Shown here piece after piece: positions 9,117 to 18,164 of a DNA stretch of 23,132 nucleotides. This stretch comes from Chara braunii. Lineage: Eukaryota; Streptophyta; Charophyceae; Charales; Characeae. Under the pieces are notes generated by a model. The model had not been told where the DNA came from and ran no database searches. It saw only the letters and a program-made list of their open reading frames with translations. The stretch spans positions 5,708,222-5,731,353 of the forward strand of contig BFEA01000007.1 in NCBI GenBank assembly GCA_003427395.1. Reading direction: 5' to 3'. The translations under genes were made by a program, and so were the position numbers. Every line of letters begins with the position of its first letter. Position 1 is the stretch's first letter.

Positions 9117-9143
9117 TTTTTTTTTTTTTTTTTTTTTTTTTTT
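9117..9143 (-). repeat. 27-nt T run, possible retroposon poly(A) tail on the minus strand
   Basis: Twenty-seven consecutive T. Read on the minus strand it would be a poly(A) tail following GGGGCTTTGCCTTC. The upstream 150 bp (9144-9300, minus sense) could be the body of a short retroposon, but I found no convincing pol III A and B boxes and no clear target-site duplication. Confidence 0.4.
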
Positions 9144-9939
9144 GAAGGCAAAGCCCCATCTATTCTGGGGGGCATCAGTCCGGTTGCTCATCAACGGCAA
9201 GCCAAGAGTACACGAGAGGCAGTTGGAAAGGAGAAGAAAGAGTAGATCAGACAAGAGTCAGATACAGCCACCCTTGCAGCTCTAGTCGCTTACACAAAGG
9301 GGGGGTTGCTTCAGCCGCTCTCCCCCCGAACCATAACTCATTTGCAGGGTGTACTTGTTATCCAGGAAGCTTACTGGCAGCACCCAGACACACAGCATGT
9401 GGATCCTGTAGATGGTGGGGCATGGGGGAGAGCCGCCTGGCAGCCTCACCGGCTGGTCAATATCCAAACTCTATCTGAATGTCCATTTTACAGTCTTGTC
9501 CCTACGTTCTACTCAACGGTACTATCTCACGTCCCTTACCATTTGCTTGATATCCAAACACTTTCCCTACTGCCTACCTTGCTACTACAAACTACAATAT
9601 ATCGTATGCCTCATGCTTGGCCTCACATTACTTGCCCGTTCGCGACTTTGAGCTATGCCCCTAATATTCACGAGATCCCCTGGTTCCTTACAGTCTGTGT
9701 GTGGTACCCCGGCTTTTTGTTTACAGCGTTGTCTCCCTTCCCACCCTCCCCCTTCCCTCACATACTTGTACACCCACCCCTGCTTTCTTCCTATCCTATC
9801 CTCATCCCTCTCTTTGAATGCCTACCCTACAAGTTATTCTATCCTATCCTCGTCCATTCCCACTAACTCCCAAACCTATATGTTACACATCGGTCTCCGC
9901 TTGACATGTTCGTCGCAACAACAGAGGCCCAAATGAGAT
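9144..9939. other. Unassigned C/T-rich intergenic sequence
   Basis: CTATCCTATCCTC-type motifs recur near 9790-9860. The longest + frame (9306-9866) is biased to P, L, Y and H with no recognisable domain. No gene is supported. Confidence 0.5.
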
Positions 9940-9997
9940 TCAGCCCCACTGGGGGTCTGGCACCAGCAACTGTGGATAAGGGTTCCATCTCCTCCAA

Positions 9998-10459
9998 AAG
10001 CGGTCCTTTACTTCTCCTGCTCGGTGACACCAACGGAAGTCTGCCTGAAAGGCCACTCCAATATTTTCCATCGCTTGTCCCTGGTATGCCTGCAGGGTGG
10101 GGGCCATACCATCATGCTCCATAGTGTCTTTCCACTCAATACCATACCGAGCAGGAGGTGGCAGAGAATTATTCCAGGATAGGATGTCATCAACAAACCA
10201 ATACATAAATGCATATTATTGTGCTGCGCATAGATCTTGCTGAAGAAGCTCATCCATTAACTGTTTCGTCCCAGAAGAGAGAAAGATTGTCAATATCTGG
10301 TCCAGCATTGTGCGCATAGGGATGCCGACCACATGATGGCACAGAATGCCATCTGCTGCATAGGGATTAGTGATAGAGACCACAAACCGCAGAAAAGAGA
10401 GTGTCAGAGCTATGTGAAACAATGCACTTCCCACGACGAGACCCAGCTGTCGTGTACAT
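9998..10459 (-). pseudogene. Exon-like remnant of an unknown protein, one internal stop
   Basis: On the minus strand one frame runs through two open stretches separated by a single TAA after LLQQDLCAAQ (about 10216-10218). The first reads LGLVVGSALFHIALTLSFLR, FVVSITNPYAADGILCHHVV, then IPMRTMLDQILTIFLSSGTK. The second reads YWFVDDILSWNNSLPPPARY, GIEWKDTMEHDGMAPTLQAY, then QGQAMENIGVAFQADF. Composition looks like real protein rather than noise, and the frame is kept across the stop. A possible acceptor (ACACGACAG) precedes it near 10450 and a possible donor (GTAAAG) follows near 10010. I do not recognise the family; it may be a decayed transposon or host gene fragment. The frame conservation is seen; the exon limits are inference. 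Confidence 0.4.
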
Positions 10460-10637
10460 TAGTGCTGGCCTGCTGTCCTGCGGAATCAGTGCCCAGGCAT
10501 AATCATGTCCTTAGCACACTAACAAGGATCCAATCATGTGGCAGGTTGGTGTGTATGCACAATGCATAGCAGCGTTGAGCATGAGGCAATAAGAAAGTTC
10601 AAGGACTATGGCAAAGTTGATGGCGAGCGATGGAACG

Positions 10638-10957
10638 TGACTTTTGTACAAAGCCAACAACTGCAGAGGACTCCAACCAACATTTCTTGGGACAGCCATT
10701 GACAAATTGTTTGTGGGCCACCTCACAAAGGCCTCTGAAATGGGTACACCAATGGGGCCCACAGCCAACAAATGTGTGAGGGCCACACAAAACGCCAGGG
10801 GATTTTGCAAACCATTTATCCACCCAAGCAGTCTGAGTCCCCAACCTGATGGCCTTGATGGCATCTTCATGGTTCTTTAGACCACGGCCATCATGCAATC
10901 GCAACAGTTCAGCACCGCAATACCGATGGCCACTATAGGTTGTCAATGGTCTGGGTT
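10638..10957. repeat. ~318-bp duplicated unit, first copy
   Basis: Shares ACAAAGCC, GACAAATTGTTTGTGGGCCA, CCTCTGAAAT, ACAGCCAA and CCATTTATCC with the copy at 10958-11151, offset 318 bp. Its right part (GCAGTCTGAGTCCCCAACCT, then CTTCATGGTTCTTTAGACCA) matches 12160-12260 instead, because the second copy is interrupted by the LTR at 11152-12152. Minus-strand frames across it look repetitive (ISEAF, AHKQF) but change frame between copies. Confidence 0.85.
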
Positions 10958-11151
10958 CAACTTTCGGACAAAGCCGAACTGTGGAACACTCCAGCCAACG
11001 CTTCATGGGACGGCCATTGGCAAATTGTTTGTGGGCCACCCCGCAAAATGCCTCTGAAATTGGTACACAAATGGGGTCCACAGCCAAAGAGAGTGCTGAG
11101 GCCACGCACACAACAGAAAGGCCAGGGTATTTTGTGGACCATTTATCCGCA
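10958..11151. repeat. ~318-bp unit, second copy, left part
   Basis: Aligns with 10638-10830 at roughly four in five positions by eye and stops after CCATTTATCCGCA, exactly where the LTR begins with TGCGAG. Confidence 0.85.
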
Positions 11152-11202
11152 TGCGAGAATCTGGGTCCTCGGCAGGCCTAAGGGGCCTCTTGCTGCAGAT
11201 GT

Positions 11203-11225
11203 GCCCGCCCTAAGTGAAGGCGGGC
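11203..11225. other. Conserved hairpin near the LTR start
   Basis: GCCCGCC, 9-nt loop CTAAGTGAA, GGCGGGC. The same hairpin is perfect at 21367-21389 and degenerate at 379-402. Confidence 0.88.
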
Positions 11226-11516
11226 CTAACAAATCAGGAGAGGCCCTAAGCTGTCAAATTTCGTATTTGGGGTCCAGGCAGCTTCGTCGCGCCAGTTGGT
11301 TGAGGGAAACACAGGCCGAGCAGCGAGACATTCCACGGCCTTCCAGGCCTTTCCGAAATGATGCAGGCCCTGGACGAGAATCGCAGGCTCATACACAGAC
11401 AGCTGGGAGGCCCAACCGAATGAGCCCCAGTAGCTGCAACAGAGGCGCAGCATCCTGGGGACTACCGGAAGCTTCTGGGCCCACGCCCAGGCCAGCCAGG
11501 CTGCGAAGGCAGGCAG

Positions 11517-11539
11517 GCTCTTTCCATATAGGAAAGAGC
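11517..11539. other. TATA-centred hairpin in the solo LTR
   Basis: GCTCTTTCC, loop ATATA, GGAAAGAGC: a perfect 9-bp stem. The equivalent at 15367-15393 has an 11-bp perfect stem. The centre may be the LTR TATA box. Confidence 0.85.
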
Positions 11540-12152
11540 TCGCTGCCTGGAGCCTCATTCAGCACTTGCATGCTGGCGGCATCGCTGCTGGAGCGGACGC
11601 TAGTAGGCTGCTGCTGGCGCTGAGAGGAAAGATGCTAGCGCGTGCGGTCGTGCAGGAAGCAGGGTGCTGCTGAGGGCAGCGCCATAGCCCAGCCTCCATA
11701 GCTGGATGGGCTTGGACTACAGTGAGGCGCAGGGGTGGTCTTCGGGTGTACAGAGGGAAGACGTTGGAGTAAGTCAGGGGAGAGAGAGAAGGATGATGAT
11801 GATGATGATGTGAGGGCACATACCTGGTATTTGCGATGCTCTGTATTGGGCGACATCTTCAAGTACTTCGTGGGCTGCTGACGTCAACAGTTGCATTGTC
11901 AATTAGTAGGCAGACTGTAGCTGTGTAGAAAGTAGGCTGGGCGTCGAGCGCCAAGTAGGGAGATAGGGCCTGGACACTCATGTTGGTGGTGGCAAGAGCA
12001 AGCTCTCATTGACATTGGTTTTCAGTGTTACAATTCTTCATTGGTGTTATATTGGTGCATTTCTGCTTTCTGGACCCCGTGATACTATCTGGCCTTCAAT
12101 GTGATTATGCATTCTGGACATTGTCATCTCGTTATTGCTCATTTTCCTTGCA

Positions 12153-12270
12153 CACACCTGCAGTCTGAGTTCCCAACCTGCCGGCCTTAATCGCATCTTT
12201 ATGGTTCTTTAGACCATGACCATGCATCGCAACCGTCCATTACCGCAATATCGATGGCTCTGGGTTGGTA
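12153..12270. repeat. ~318-bp unit, second copy, right part
   Basis: GCAGTCTGAGTTCCCAACCT, TTTATGGTTCTTTAGACCAT and CCGCAATATCGATGG continue the unit broken at 11151 and match 10835-10930. Confidence 0.85.
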
Positions 12271-12535
12271 CTCACCCACTCACCTGGCGATTTCGTCATT
12301 ATGTGCGCAGAGATAGTGATAGAGCGTAAGGCCACACCAGTGCACCTGCAGTCCGACCTCATCACATATACAATGCAGCCGCAGTCCGATCTCATGACAC
12401 ACAAGACCACAAACTTTCCTATTTGTTTACTTTCAAATCAACTTGACAAGAAGTGAGGCACGCGTTTCATACATGGATGCCCACAAGTAAATGATAATGA
12501 TAAAGCAAGCAAGATAGCAACAGTGAGGGACTTAC

Positions 12536-12833
12536 CCTGAAATCATATTTAGCTTTCGGTGGGTGCTTTTCATTCAGTAACTTATCAGCATCTATAACAG
12601 AGGCTAAGCCTTCCCAGTTCCCATCGGGGCATTCTGAGCCTCTGTCTAATGAGACAGCAGGACTTATCTCTCTGCCTCGCATGTTGTTCACAGACGGCGT
12701 CAGCTCTCTCCTGATGCAGGAACCCGCTAGGGTCTGCCGCTTGACTGTTGTCATGTCTGTCGCTATCACGATCTCACCACTTCCCGCCTTTCTCCTTTTC
12801 GCAGGCGGAATAGCAAATTGGTTCTCCTTCTCC
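12536..12833 (-). CDS. Candidate exon of an unknown gene
   Basis: On the minus strand a frame that reads ENQFAIPPAKRRKAGSGEIV, then IATDMTTVKRQTLAGSCIRR, and ends NEKHPPKAKYDFR is bounded by a possible acceptor (ATGACAG before 12833) and a strong donor (CAGG followed by GTAAGTC at 12535-12529). PPAKRRK could be a nuclear localisation signal. Composition is balanced and unlike the flanking low-complexity DNA. The exon would be 298 nt. I do not recognise the family, and its phase does not join simply to the exon-like patch at 12895-12981. Alternatively it is an untranscribed relic. Confidence 0.35.
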
Positions 12834-12894
12834 TGTCATGCATTCACAATTCAATAACGGAAAAACAAGCACCGAACAATCATTATTACAATAC

Positions 12895-12981
12895 CATGAT
12901 GTGCTTTTGACTTGGCTCTCAGGAAGAAGATGAGCCAGGACATAAAATGCATTCCACATCTCATCAAAATCTTCCCAAGAA
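12895..12981 (-). CDS. Second candidate exon of the same unknown gene
   Basis: The minus strand reads SWEDFDEMWNAFYVLAHLLP, then ESQVKSTS, preceded by a possible acceptor (CTCCTGCTGTAG) and followed by GTATTG. The acidic and aromatic pattern looks protein-like. The gap to the next candidate exon is only about 61 nt and the phases disagree, so the splice model is not settled. No family recognised. Confidence 0.28.
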
Positions 12982-13267
12982 CTACAGCAGGAGGTCGCCA
13001 CTGAAGCGCTGAGACAGGCTGGAGGTGGTGGGAGGAGGTCTGCAGAGAGAGGAGATCATAAGAGTGCTTCACAAACATAGCCACCCTAATTTCACCCTCG
13101 AACTGCAGCATGCCAGCGCCAAACGATTGGTCTTCATTCCAGCTCAAGACGTTACTTCTTCTTTCTTCTTCGAGATCTTTCCATTAATGGTCTTCAATCA
13201 GGGAGGAATTCTTCTGTGCACTTCCCTCTCTTGCATGCGTATACTGCCACTCGCATGACTTTTTGAC

Positions 13268-13650
13268 GCAGCCTGTCATCTTCTTAGTTTCTGGCGTGAG
13301 TTTGTTGAGTTTTGAATCTTCTGCTTCGCTCAAAAGATACACCGTTGGCATTCATCACCTGTCCAGACTGTGGCGGGCTATGAATCAGCCTATGACGTGT
13401 TTTCTCCACATGTAGTACTCCGTTTTCCACCTTGCTTGCTCATCTGTCTATAAAAGCTCCATTCACCTCTTCTCTCCTCTTTGCCCTCCTTTGAACTATC
13501 CTGTTTGGGGTGATGCTCCGTCATCTTCGTAGTTCCTGCCACCAGCTTGTACAGTTTTGAGCCCTCACTCCCATCACAGGATACATCCTTGCCCTTCACC
13601 TGACCAGGCATGCATTTCTCCAAATGCAGTGCTCACTCCCCCACCGTTGT
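13268..13650 (+). repeat. Diverged ~240-bp tandem duplication
   Basis: CTGTCATCTTCTTAGTTTCTGG, GAGTTTTGAAT and CATCACCTG near 13274-13365 recur as CCGTCATCTTCGTAGTTCCTG, CAGTTTTGAGC and TTCACCTGACC near 13517-13605. TTTTCTCCACATGTAGT (13400) likewise recurs as ATTTCTCCAAATGCAGT (13614). A perfect TATAAAAG lies at 13449-13456 between them, but no supported gene follows. Confidence 0.6.
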
Positions 13651-13803
13651 TTACACCTGCCTTTCTGAACCATCCTGTCTACAACAGCTCGTTTCACCCT
13701 CGTCACATGCGTTTCTCCAAATGCAGTGCTCACTCCCCCACCTTTGTTTATACCTGCCTTTCTGAACCACCCTGTCTACAACAGTTCGTTTCACCCTCTT
13801 CAC
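13611..13803 (+). repeat. 97-bp tandem duplication
   Basis: Copy 1 (13611-13707) and copy 2 (13708-13803) share long exact blocks such as CTCCAAATGCAGTGCTCACT, CACCTGCCTTTCTGAACCA-type sequence and CCTGTCTACAACAG, with about seven differences. The 157-codon frame over it (13557-14030) changes register between copies and is not supported as a gene. Confidence 0.93.
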
Positions 13804-14400
13804 TCCTTTTTGTTCAACCTCTGAGTCATGCGCCCTTTTCTCTTACTTTGAACCATTTTTCCATACCTATTTTCCACTCCATCCAGGCTGCCCGTCTAAC
13901 CACCACAGATCAACATCGGACCCTGCAACCCTTCCCTTGCAAAGCTCTATTACTAACCCATCCCAGACGAATTCCTCACCCTTCGAAGATTTGCTGCACC
14001 AACATAAACATCCTGTTTGGCACACAATGAGAATACTCGTCTCATCAAATGCAGTTGAAGGGGTCCCATGTCAACAGACTACACAGACTGCGCATACCGG
14101 CTTAGCTTTATTTACCAAAGTGCAAGAAACGAGAAGAACATTACCTGAAGAGATAATGGAACATCTCCCCAACCTCGTCCTCCCCCAACCTCAAGTACTT
14201 GCCGAAAAACGAGAGCATCACTGGTGATAGAGGCTGCTGCCATAATGGAATCTTAACTAGCTAAGAGGATCACTTGGGTAGTACCGCAACTATTTCAGTT
14301 GTTCCAGGTTGTAAGAGTGCATGACATTGTTAGACTTGGGGGGATCTCTCAAATTCACCATCAAGCTGCCAATACTCTAGTACACATTACTGCATTGGTT
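13804..14400. other. Unassigned sequence with a weak open frame
   Basis: A + frame at 13937-14227 ends TLPEEIMEHLPNLVLPQPQV, then LAEKREHHW, and looks moderately protein-like but has no family resemblance or splice context I can defend. Nothing else is recognised here. Confidence 0.35.
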
Positions 14401-14807
14401 TCAGATCGCCTTCATTCACAACCTTGTTCTCATTTTCTGTAAATAGACAATGCACCATATTGGGTGTGCCCTTCCATTCCAAGGGGCACCAGCGCAATTT
14501 CTGTTCAAACAGCAAGTCGAACAGACACCAATAGCACAGTCAGGATAAGAACCACACGATGAAAAGTTTGCATAGCCTGCCCATTCAAGCCAAAGAGACC
14601 TCAGATTGCCCCAACACACAGGGTGGTGATGAGGAATGAGCCCGCATTTATAATCGATATTCATCCACTCCTAGCCCCTTCAGATCACTACCTTGTTCTC
14701 ATTTTCTCTAAATAAAAAAATGCACCATACTGTACTCCAAGGGGCAGAAGGCCAATTTCCGTTCAGACAGCAAGGCCAACGGAAACTAGTAGCCTAGTAA
14801 GGACAAG
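14401..14807. repeat. Diverged direct repeat, ~269-bp spacing
   Basis: Copy 1 (14401-14549) and copy 2 (14680-14807) share TCAGATC, CCTTGTTCTCATTTTCT, TAAATA, AATGCACCATA, CCAAGGGGCA and AGGA(T/C)AAG. Copy 2 ends exactly at the terminus of the LTR at 14808, where copy 1 continues with different sequence. Confidence 0.8.
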
Positions 14808-15770
14808 TGCAAGGAATATGAGCAAGAGCGATATACAGGAAAACCAGTTGCGAAATCACACAGATGTCCAAGTAGTCATGTACAAGCAGAGAGCGCAAGT
14901 GCACCGAGAATCCGAGATTCCATCCAGATAAGACCAATACAATGAACTCACGAGCCAATGTCCAAGCCCTCAAACCACACCAACACCGTATCCAATGTCG
15001 CTCCTACTCTGTCTGGCGCCCAGCGTCCAGCCTACACTACTCCCCTATCCTACTACACCAGCGTTCACGCAACAGCTTCACTTTGACTTTGAAGACTAAG
15101 GTACATGATGTCAACATCATAGCTGACCTCCCTCATGCACCAGGTATGTATCTCTTCTCTCCCCTCATCACCCCTGACTTCCCACAGTGTGCATTCTCAA
15201 CACCCAAAGACCACCATCGCGATCCAGACCTGCGCCCAGCAGCCCGGCTATGGCTGCCCAGCGACTGTGCGCGCAACCCAGCCGGCAGCTTCGTGCAGAT
15301 CACGAAGTTGCAATGCAGCAGCATGCCCGCATTGCCTGCCTAGGCCAGAATGACCTCCCCAGCGATGCTCACTTTCCTATATGGAAAGTGAGCTCAGCCT
15401 CTGCTGCCTCTGGGCCTGGTTGGGCAAGCATCCAGGAGCTTCCAGTCGGGCCTCAATGCCTGCGTCCGGGCCCAGTTGCAGTTACGGGCCTAGGGCCTTT
15501 ACAGTTGGGCACGTCCAGGCAGTCCACGGGCCTTGACATGTTTGCTGTGATCTCATTGGCTCACGGTCACTATGGGCCAACAATGCTGCAATCTAATTGG
15601 TCTGTGGCTGTTGTATGATGTGTCAGCCTCTGAACGCACACGCCCAGGGCCTTAACTGTACAGGGCCCTGGGCTCAACTGCCCGTCGAGGCTGCAACTTC
15701 TGGAAAGAGCCTAGAGAGGCTCACGTTGCTCTGTAACCAACTTGCGTGCCGCAACTGTGTCGCATACCGA
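14808..15770 (-). mobile_element. Truncated LTR of the element-3 family
   Basis: On the + strand it begins TGCAAGGAATATGAG, matching the terminus at 20487 (TGCAAGGAACATGA) and the reverse complement of 12152. Shared blocks include AAATCACAC, GTCCAAGTAGTC, TGGCGCCCAGCGTCCAGCC, the CCTATATGG core (15375-15384) and CCAACTTGCGTGCCGCAACT near 15740. It lacks the last 150 bp or so, including the GCCCGCC hairpin and TGCGA end, and is joined at about 15770-15790 to the broken pol of element 2. Sense orientation by comparison with element 3 is minus. Confidence 0.75.
15367..15393. other. TATA-centred hairpin in the truncated LTR
   Basis: GCTCACTTTCC, loop TATAT, GGAAAGTGAGC: a perfect 11-bp stem. Compared with 11517-11539 it has a paired 2-bp insertion (AC with GT), so pairing is kept despite sequence change. 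Confidence 0.88.
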
Positions 15771-15779
15771 AATGGTGCA

Positions 15780-18163
15780 GACCAGAACAAGAGCATCCGC
15801 AAAACGGTTTGACTTCCCCGGAATGTGATCGGGAAAGAAGTCGAAGTGGTCGATGAAAGCCATCCATCAAGCGATGGTGCTGTTGACGGTGTCTTGGGTT
15901 TTGTAAAAGAACAACGGATTGTTGTCCGTTACCCATCGGAATTGACTTCGACCCAGGAGGAAGTGCCGCCACCGCTTGAGCGTGTGGACGAAGGCGAGGA
16001 GCTCCTTCTTGCGTGCATCATCAATGGAATGCACGACGGACACTTTCTTGCTGAAGTGCTCGACCGGGTGTCGGTTCACGCCATCGTGTTGCTCGAGGAC
16101 AACACCAATGCCATAGCCGGACGCATCCGTAATGACGCGCGTTGGCAATAGCGGGCCGTATATGCGCAAGACCACCGCAGATAATAGCACGGCTTTGAGA
16201 GCCAGAAATGATTCCCGTGCATCCTCCCCGAAGTCAAACGGCCAATCCTCGCATTGAAGCTTGGTCAAGTGGGTCTCGATCTTCGAGTATCTCTTGATAA
16301 AACGTTGGTAGTAGTTGGCAAGGCCAAGGAACGAACGGACATCCGTGACCTTCCGCGGCTCCGACCACTCTTGGATGGCTTGGATCTTGTCCGATAGCGG
16401 ACTGATGCCCTCCGGTGTGACAAAATGGCCCAAGTATTCCAACTCTTGCCGGACAAATTCGCACTTGTCGTGGTTGGCCTTGTACTTGGCGCGACGGAGC
16501 GTCTCCAACACTCGTCGAAGATGCTCAAGATGATCCTCCAATGACCGACTATAGACGAGAATGTCGTCTAAGTAGACCAGCACAAACCGGTCCAACATCG
16601 CACGAAACTCGTTGGTCATTGCCATTTGGAAGGTCGCCGGGGCGTTGGTGAGGCCAAAAGGCATGACCACCCACTCAAAATGCCCATACAGCGTCTTGAA
16701 CGCGGATTTGTAACATTCGTTCAGTCGGATCAAGATTTGATGATATCCTGACTTCAAATCCAACTTAGAAAAATACTTTGCGCCGCCCAATCGCTCAAGA
16801 AGATCGTCGATGCGAGAAAGAGGCCCCGCATTCTTGACGGTTTGCGCGTTGAGCTGGCGGTAGTCGATGCACAATCGTAGATCCTTGTTCTTCTTCCGTA
16901 CGAAGAGAATTGGCGCTCCATATGGAGAGCTACTAGGGCCGATCCAACCCTTGTCCAACAAGTCGTCGAGTTGCGCGCGGAGGACCGTAAGCTCCTCCTC
17001 GCTCATGCGGAAAATGCAACCTTTCGGCGGCACGGCACCGGCCTCGAGAATGATCTCGTGAGAGATCGGCCGATCCGGGACCATAACGGTAGGTGACTTA
17101 AAGATGTCGGCGAACTCGTCAAGCAACCGCACCACACGGGGGTCCGAAGACAAGTCCGTGGGTGAATAGTCGGCTACCGCGACAGTCCGTAGGAAACATA
17201 AGCCGATTTCGTCGGGCTGCTCGTAAGCACAAGTAGCCCGGAATGATTTGGCCGTCACCCCTTGGCACCGAATCGAAGGGTGCGCGAGAGGAATAGTACA
17301 CGACACTTCAGCGCCGAAGGCATCGCGAACGGTAAGAGTCCGCCGGTGGAAGTTGACCGTGTGATCCGCACTTGCAAGCCAAGGCATTCCCAAAATAATG
17401 TCGAAGTCCGTGTCCAAAATGTCAAATGTCACCAGGTCGCATGCATGAGGTGCAAAATACACCGGTACGGCCTCGATGTAGTGGTCGATAAGCTGCTGCG
17501 TCCTTCTGTCCGCCAACTTGATCGTCGTCGGGTTTGCCTTCCTTCGAACTTGTGCGCCAAGGCCAGCCTTTTGCATAAAGGCTGGCTCATAAAATTGTGA
17601 GACGCGCCGCTATCAAGCAAAGCGCTGCAGGACGCTTGCCCAACTTGGATGCGGACATAGAGGAGCGGTGCATTGTTGTTGTCGTACCGCAAACTTGCGG
17701 GCCACCTTGGTAACATATGCAAGGATGTCCCCCACCGCGACTTTGTCATCCGTCGCCGAAGTTGGTGGTGCATAGAAGGATAAGTACGTGTGAAGATGAG
17801 CGCATAATGTTGCGCATTGCGGTCCCGGCAAGCATCTCGTGGTCGGGAGAGGAAGCCATGCGAAATCCTCGGACATGAGCGGGTCCAATACCTCTATGTC
17901 GAACTCACGCGCCGAATCCCGTGAAAAACCACTTGAAGACGATAAGTCGCCGCTGCCGGACGGAGAAGATGCCGCACACACGTCTTGTCCTCGAGCATGA
18001 GTACCCAGCGTAGGCCGGGCAGCATACTCCTCAAAAGAATAAAGAAGAGGAGGACTATCGACTTCCGCATGTGCCTCCGAACGAAGGGCAGTCACCCGCG
18101 AAGTGACCGGTTCCAAAGGCGTCGAGAGTGTCGTCGAGTCACTCCCGGCGGTGCTCAGTTTCC
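15780..18163 (-). pseudogene. Element 2 pol: protease, reverse transcriptase, RNase H
   Basis: Pol lies in the -1 frame relative to gag and opens before the gag stop (IGKLSTAGSDS). It runs through a linker, then the protease motif LLDSGASHNF (about 17590-17625). That motif sits in another frame because of two opposite shifts near 17700 and 17580. From 17576 a 569-residue frame holds FDIILGMPWLASADH (protease), SPYGAPILFVRKK, LRLCIDYRQLN, FSKLDLKSGYHQI, MPFGLTNAPATFQ and the catalytic VLVYLDDILVYS (residues about 333-344). RNase H follows with TDASG, KKELLAF and TDNNPL; its acidic residues are kept. A TGA at 15867-15869, at a family arginine codon before WMAF, ends the frame. The same frame then reads to SNRFADAL near 15790, where pol is cut off and an LTR begins. 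Integrase is absent. The copy cannot transpose by itself. Confidence 0.93.
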
Positions 18164-18164
18164 C
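18124..18164 (-). promoter_or_regulatory. Possible -1 frameshift site at the gag-pol boundary
   Basis: On the minus strand G GGA AAC (18164-18158) precedes the gag TGA directly. It is in the correct register (X XXY YYZ) for a canonical -1 slip, and pol is open in the -1 frame. Starting 11 nt after the heptamer, GGGAGTG (18146-18140) can pair with CACTCTC (18130-18124) around a 9-nt loop, with one G-U pair. A 1-nt insertion in an originally fused gag-pol frame would look the same, and this copy has other frame errors. Confidence 0.4.

Larger units (their letters stand above)
11152..12152 (+). mobile_element. Solo LTR of the element-3 family, about 1,001 bp
   Basis: Starts TGCGAG at 11152 and ends CCTTGCA at 12152, so the ends are imperfect inverted repeats. 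It matches, in reverse orientation, the LTR at 20487-21479 at both termini and at internal landmarks: the GCCCGCC/GGCGGGC hairpin (11203-11225), CAACCAACTGGCG (minus strand), CCTATATGG, and CAGAATGCATAATCACAT near the end. It lies within a 318-bp repeat unit whose two halves resume on either side, so it is an insertion with no internal gag-pol, that is, a solo LTR. Flanking 5-mers CCGCA and CACAC do not match as a target duplication. A short GAT repeat is at 11791-11810. Confidence 0.8.

Noticed and set aside
9117-9300. SINE on the minus strand ending in poly(A)
   Set aside because: The T run is real, but no convincing pol III A and B boxes or flanking duplication were found.
9306-9866. 186-codon open frame on the + strand
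   Set aside because: Composition follows the C/T-rich DNA (L, P, Y, H), with no domain, no splice or start context, and no neighbour that would explain it.
10599-11111. 170-codon minus-strand frame with internal AHKQF repeats
   Set aside because: The repetition comes from the 318-bp duplication; the reading changes frame between copies and no known domain appears.
11147-12157. Target-site duplication around the solo LTR
   Set aside because: Flanking 5-mers CCGCA and CACAC differ; divergence or a boundary error is possible, but no duplication can be claimed.
13557-14030. 157-codon open frame on the + strand
   Set aside because: It spans a 97-bp tandem duplication (not a multiple of three) and reads the two copies in different registers, as expected of a chance frame.
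15825-16151. Open frames on the + strand across 15825-18820
   Set aside because: They are antisense shadows of the element 2 pol and gag genes.
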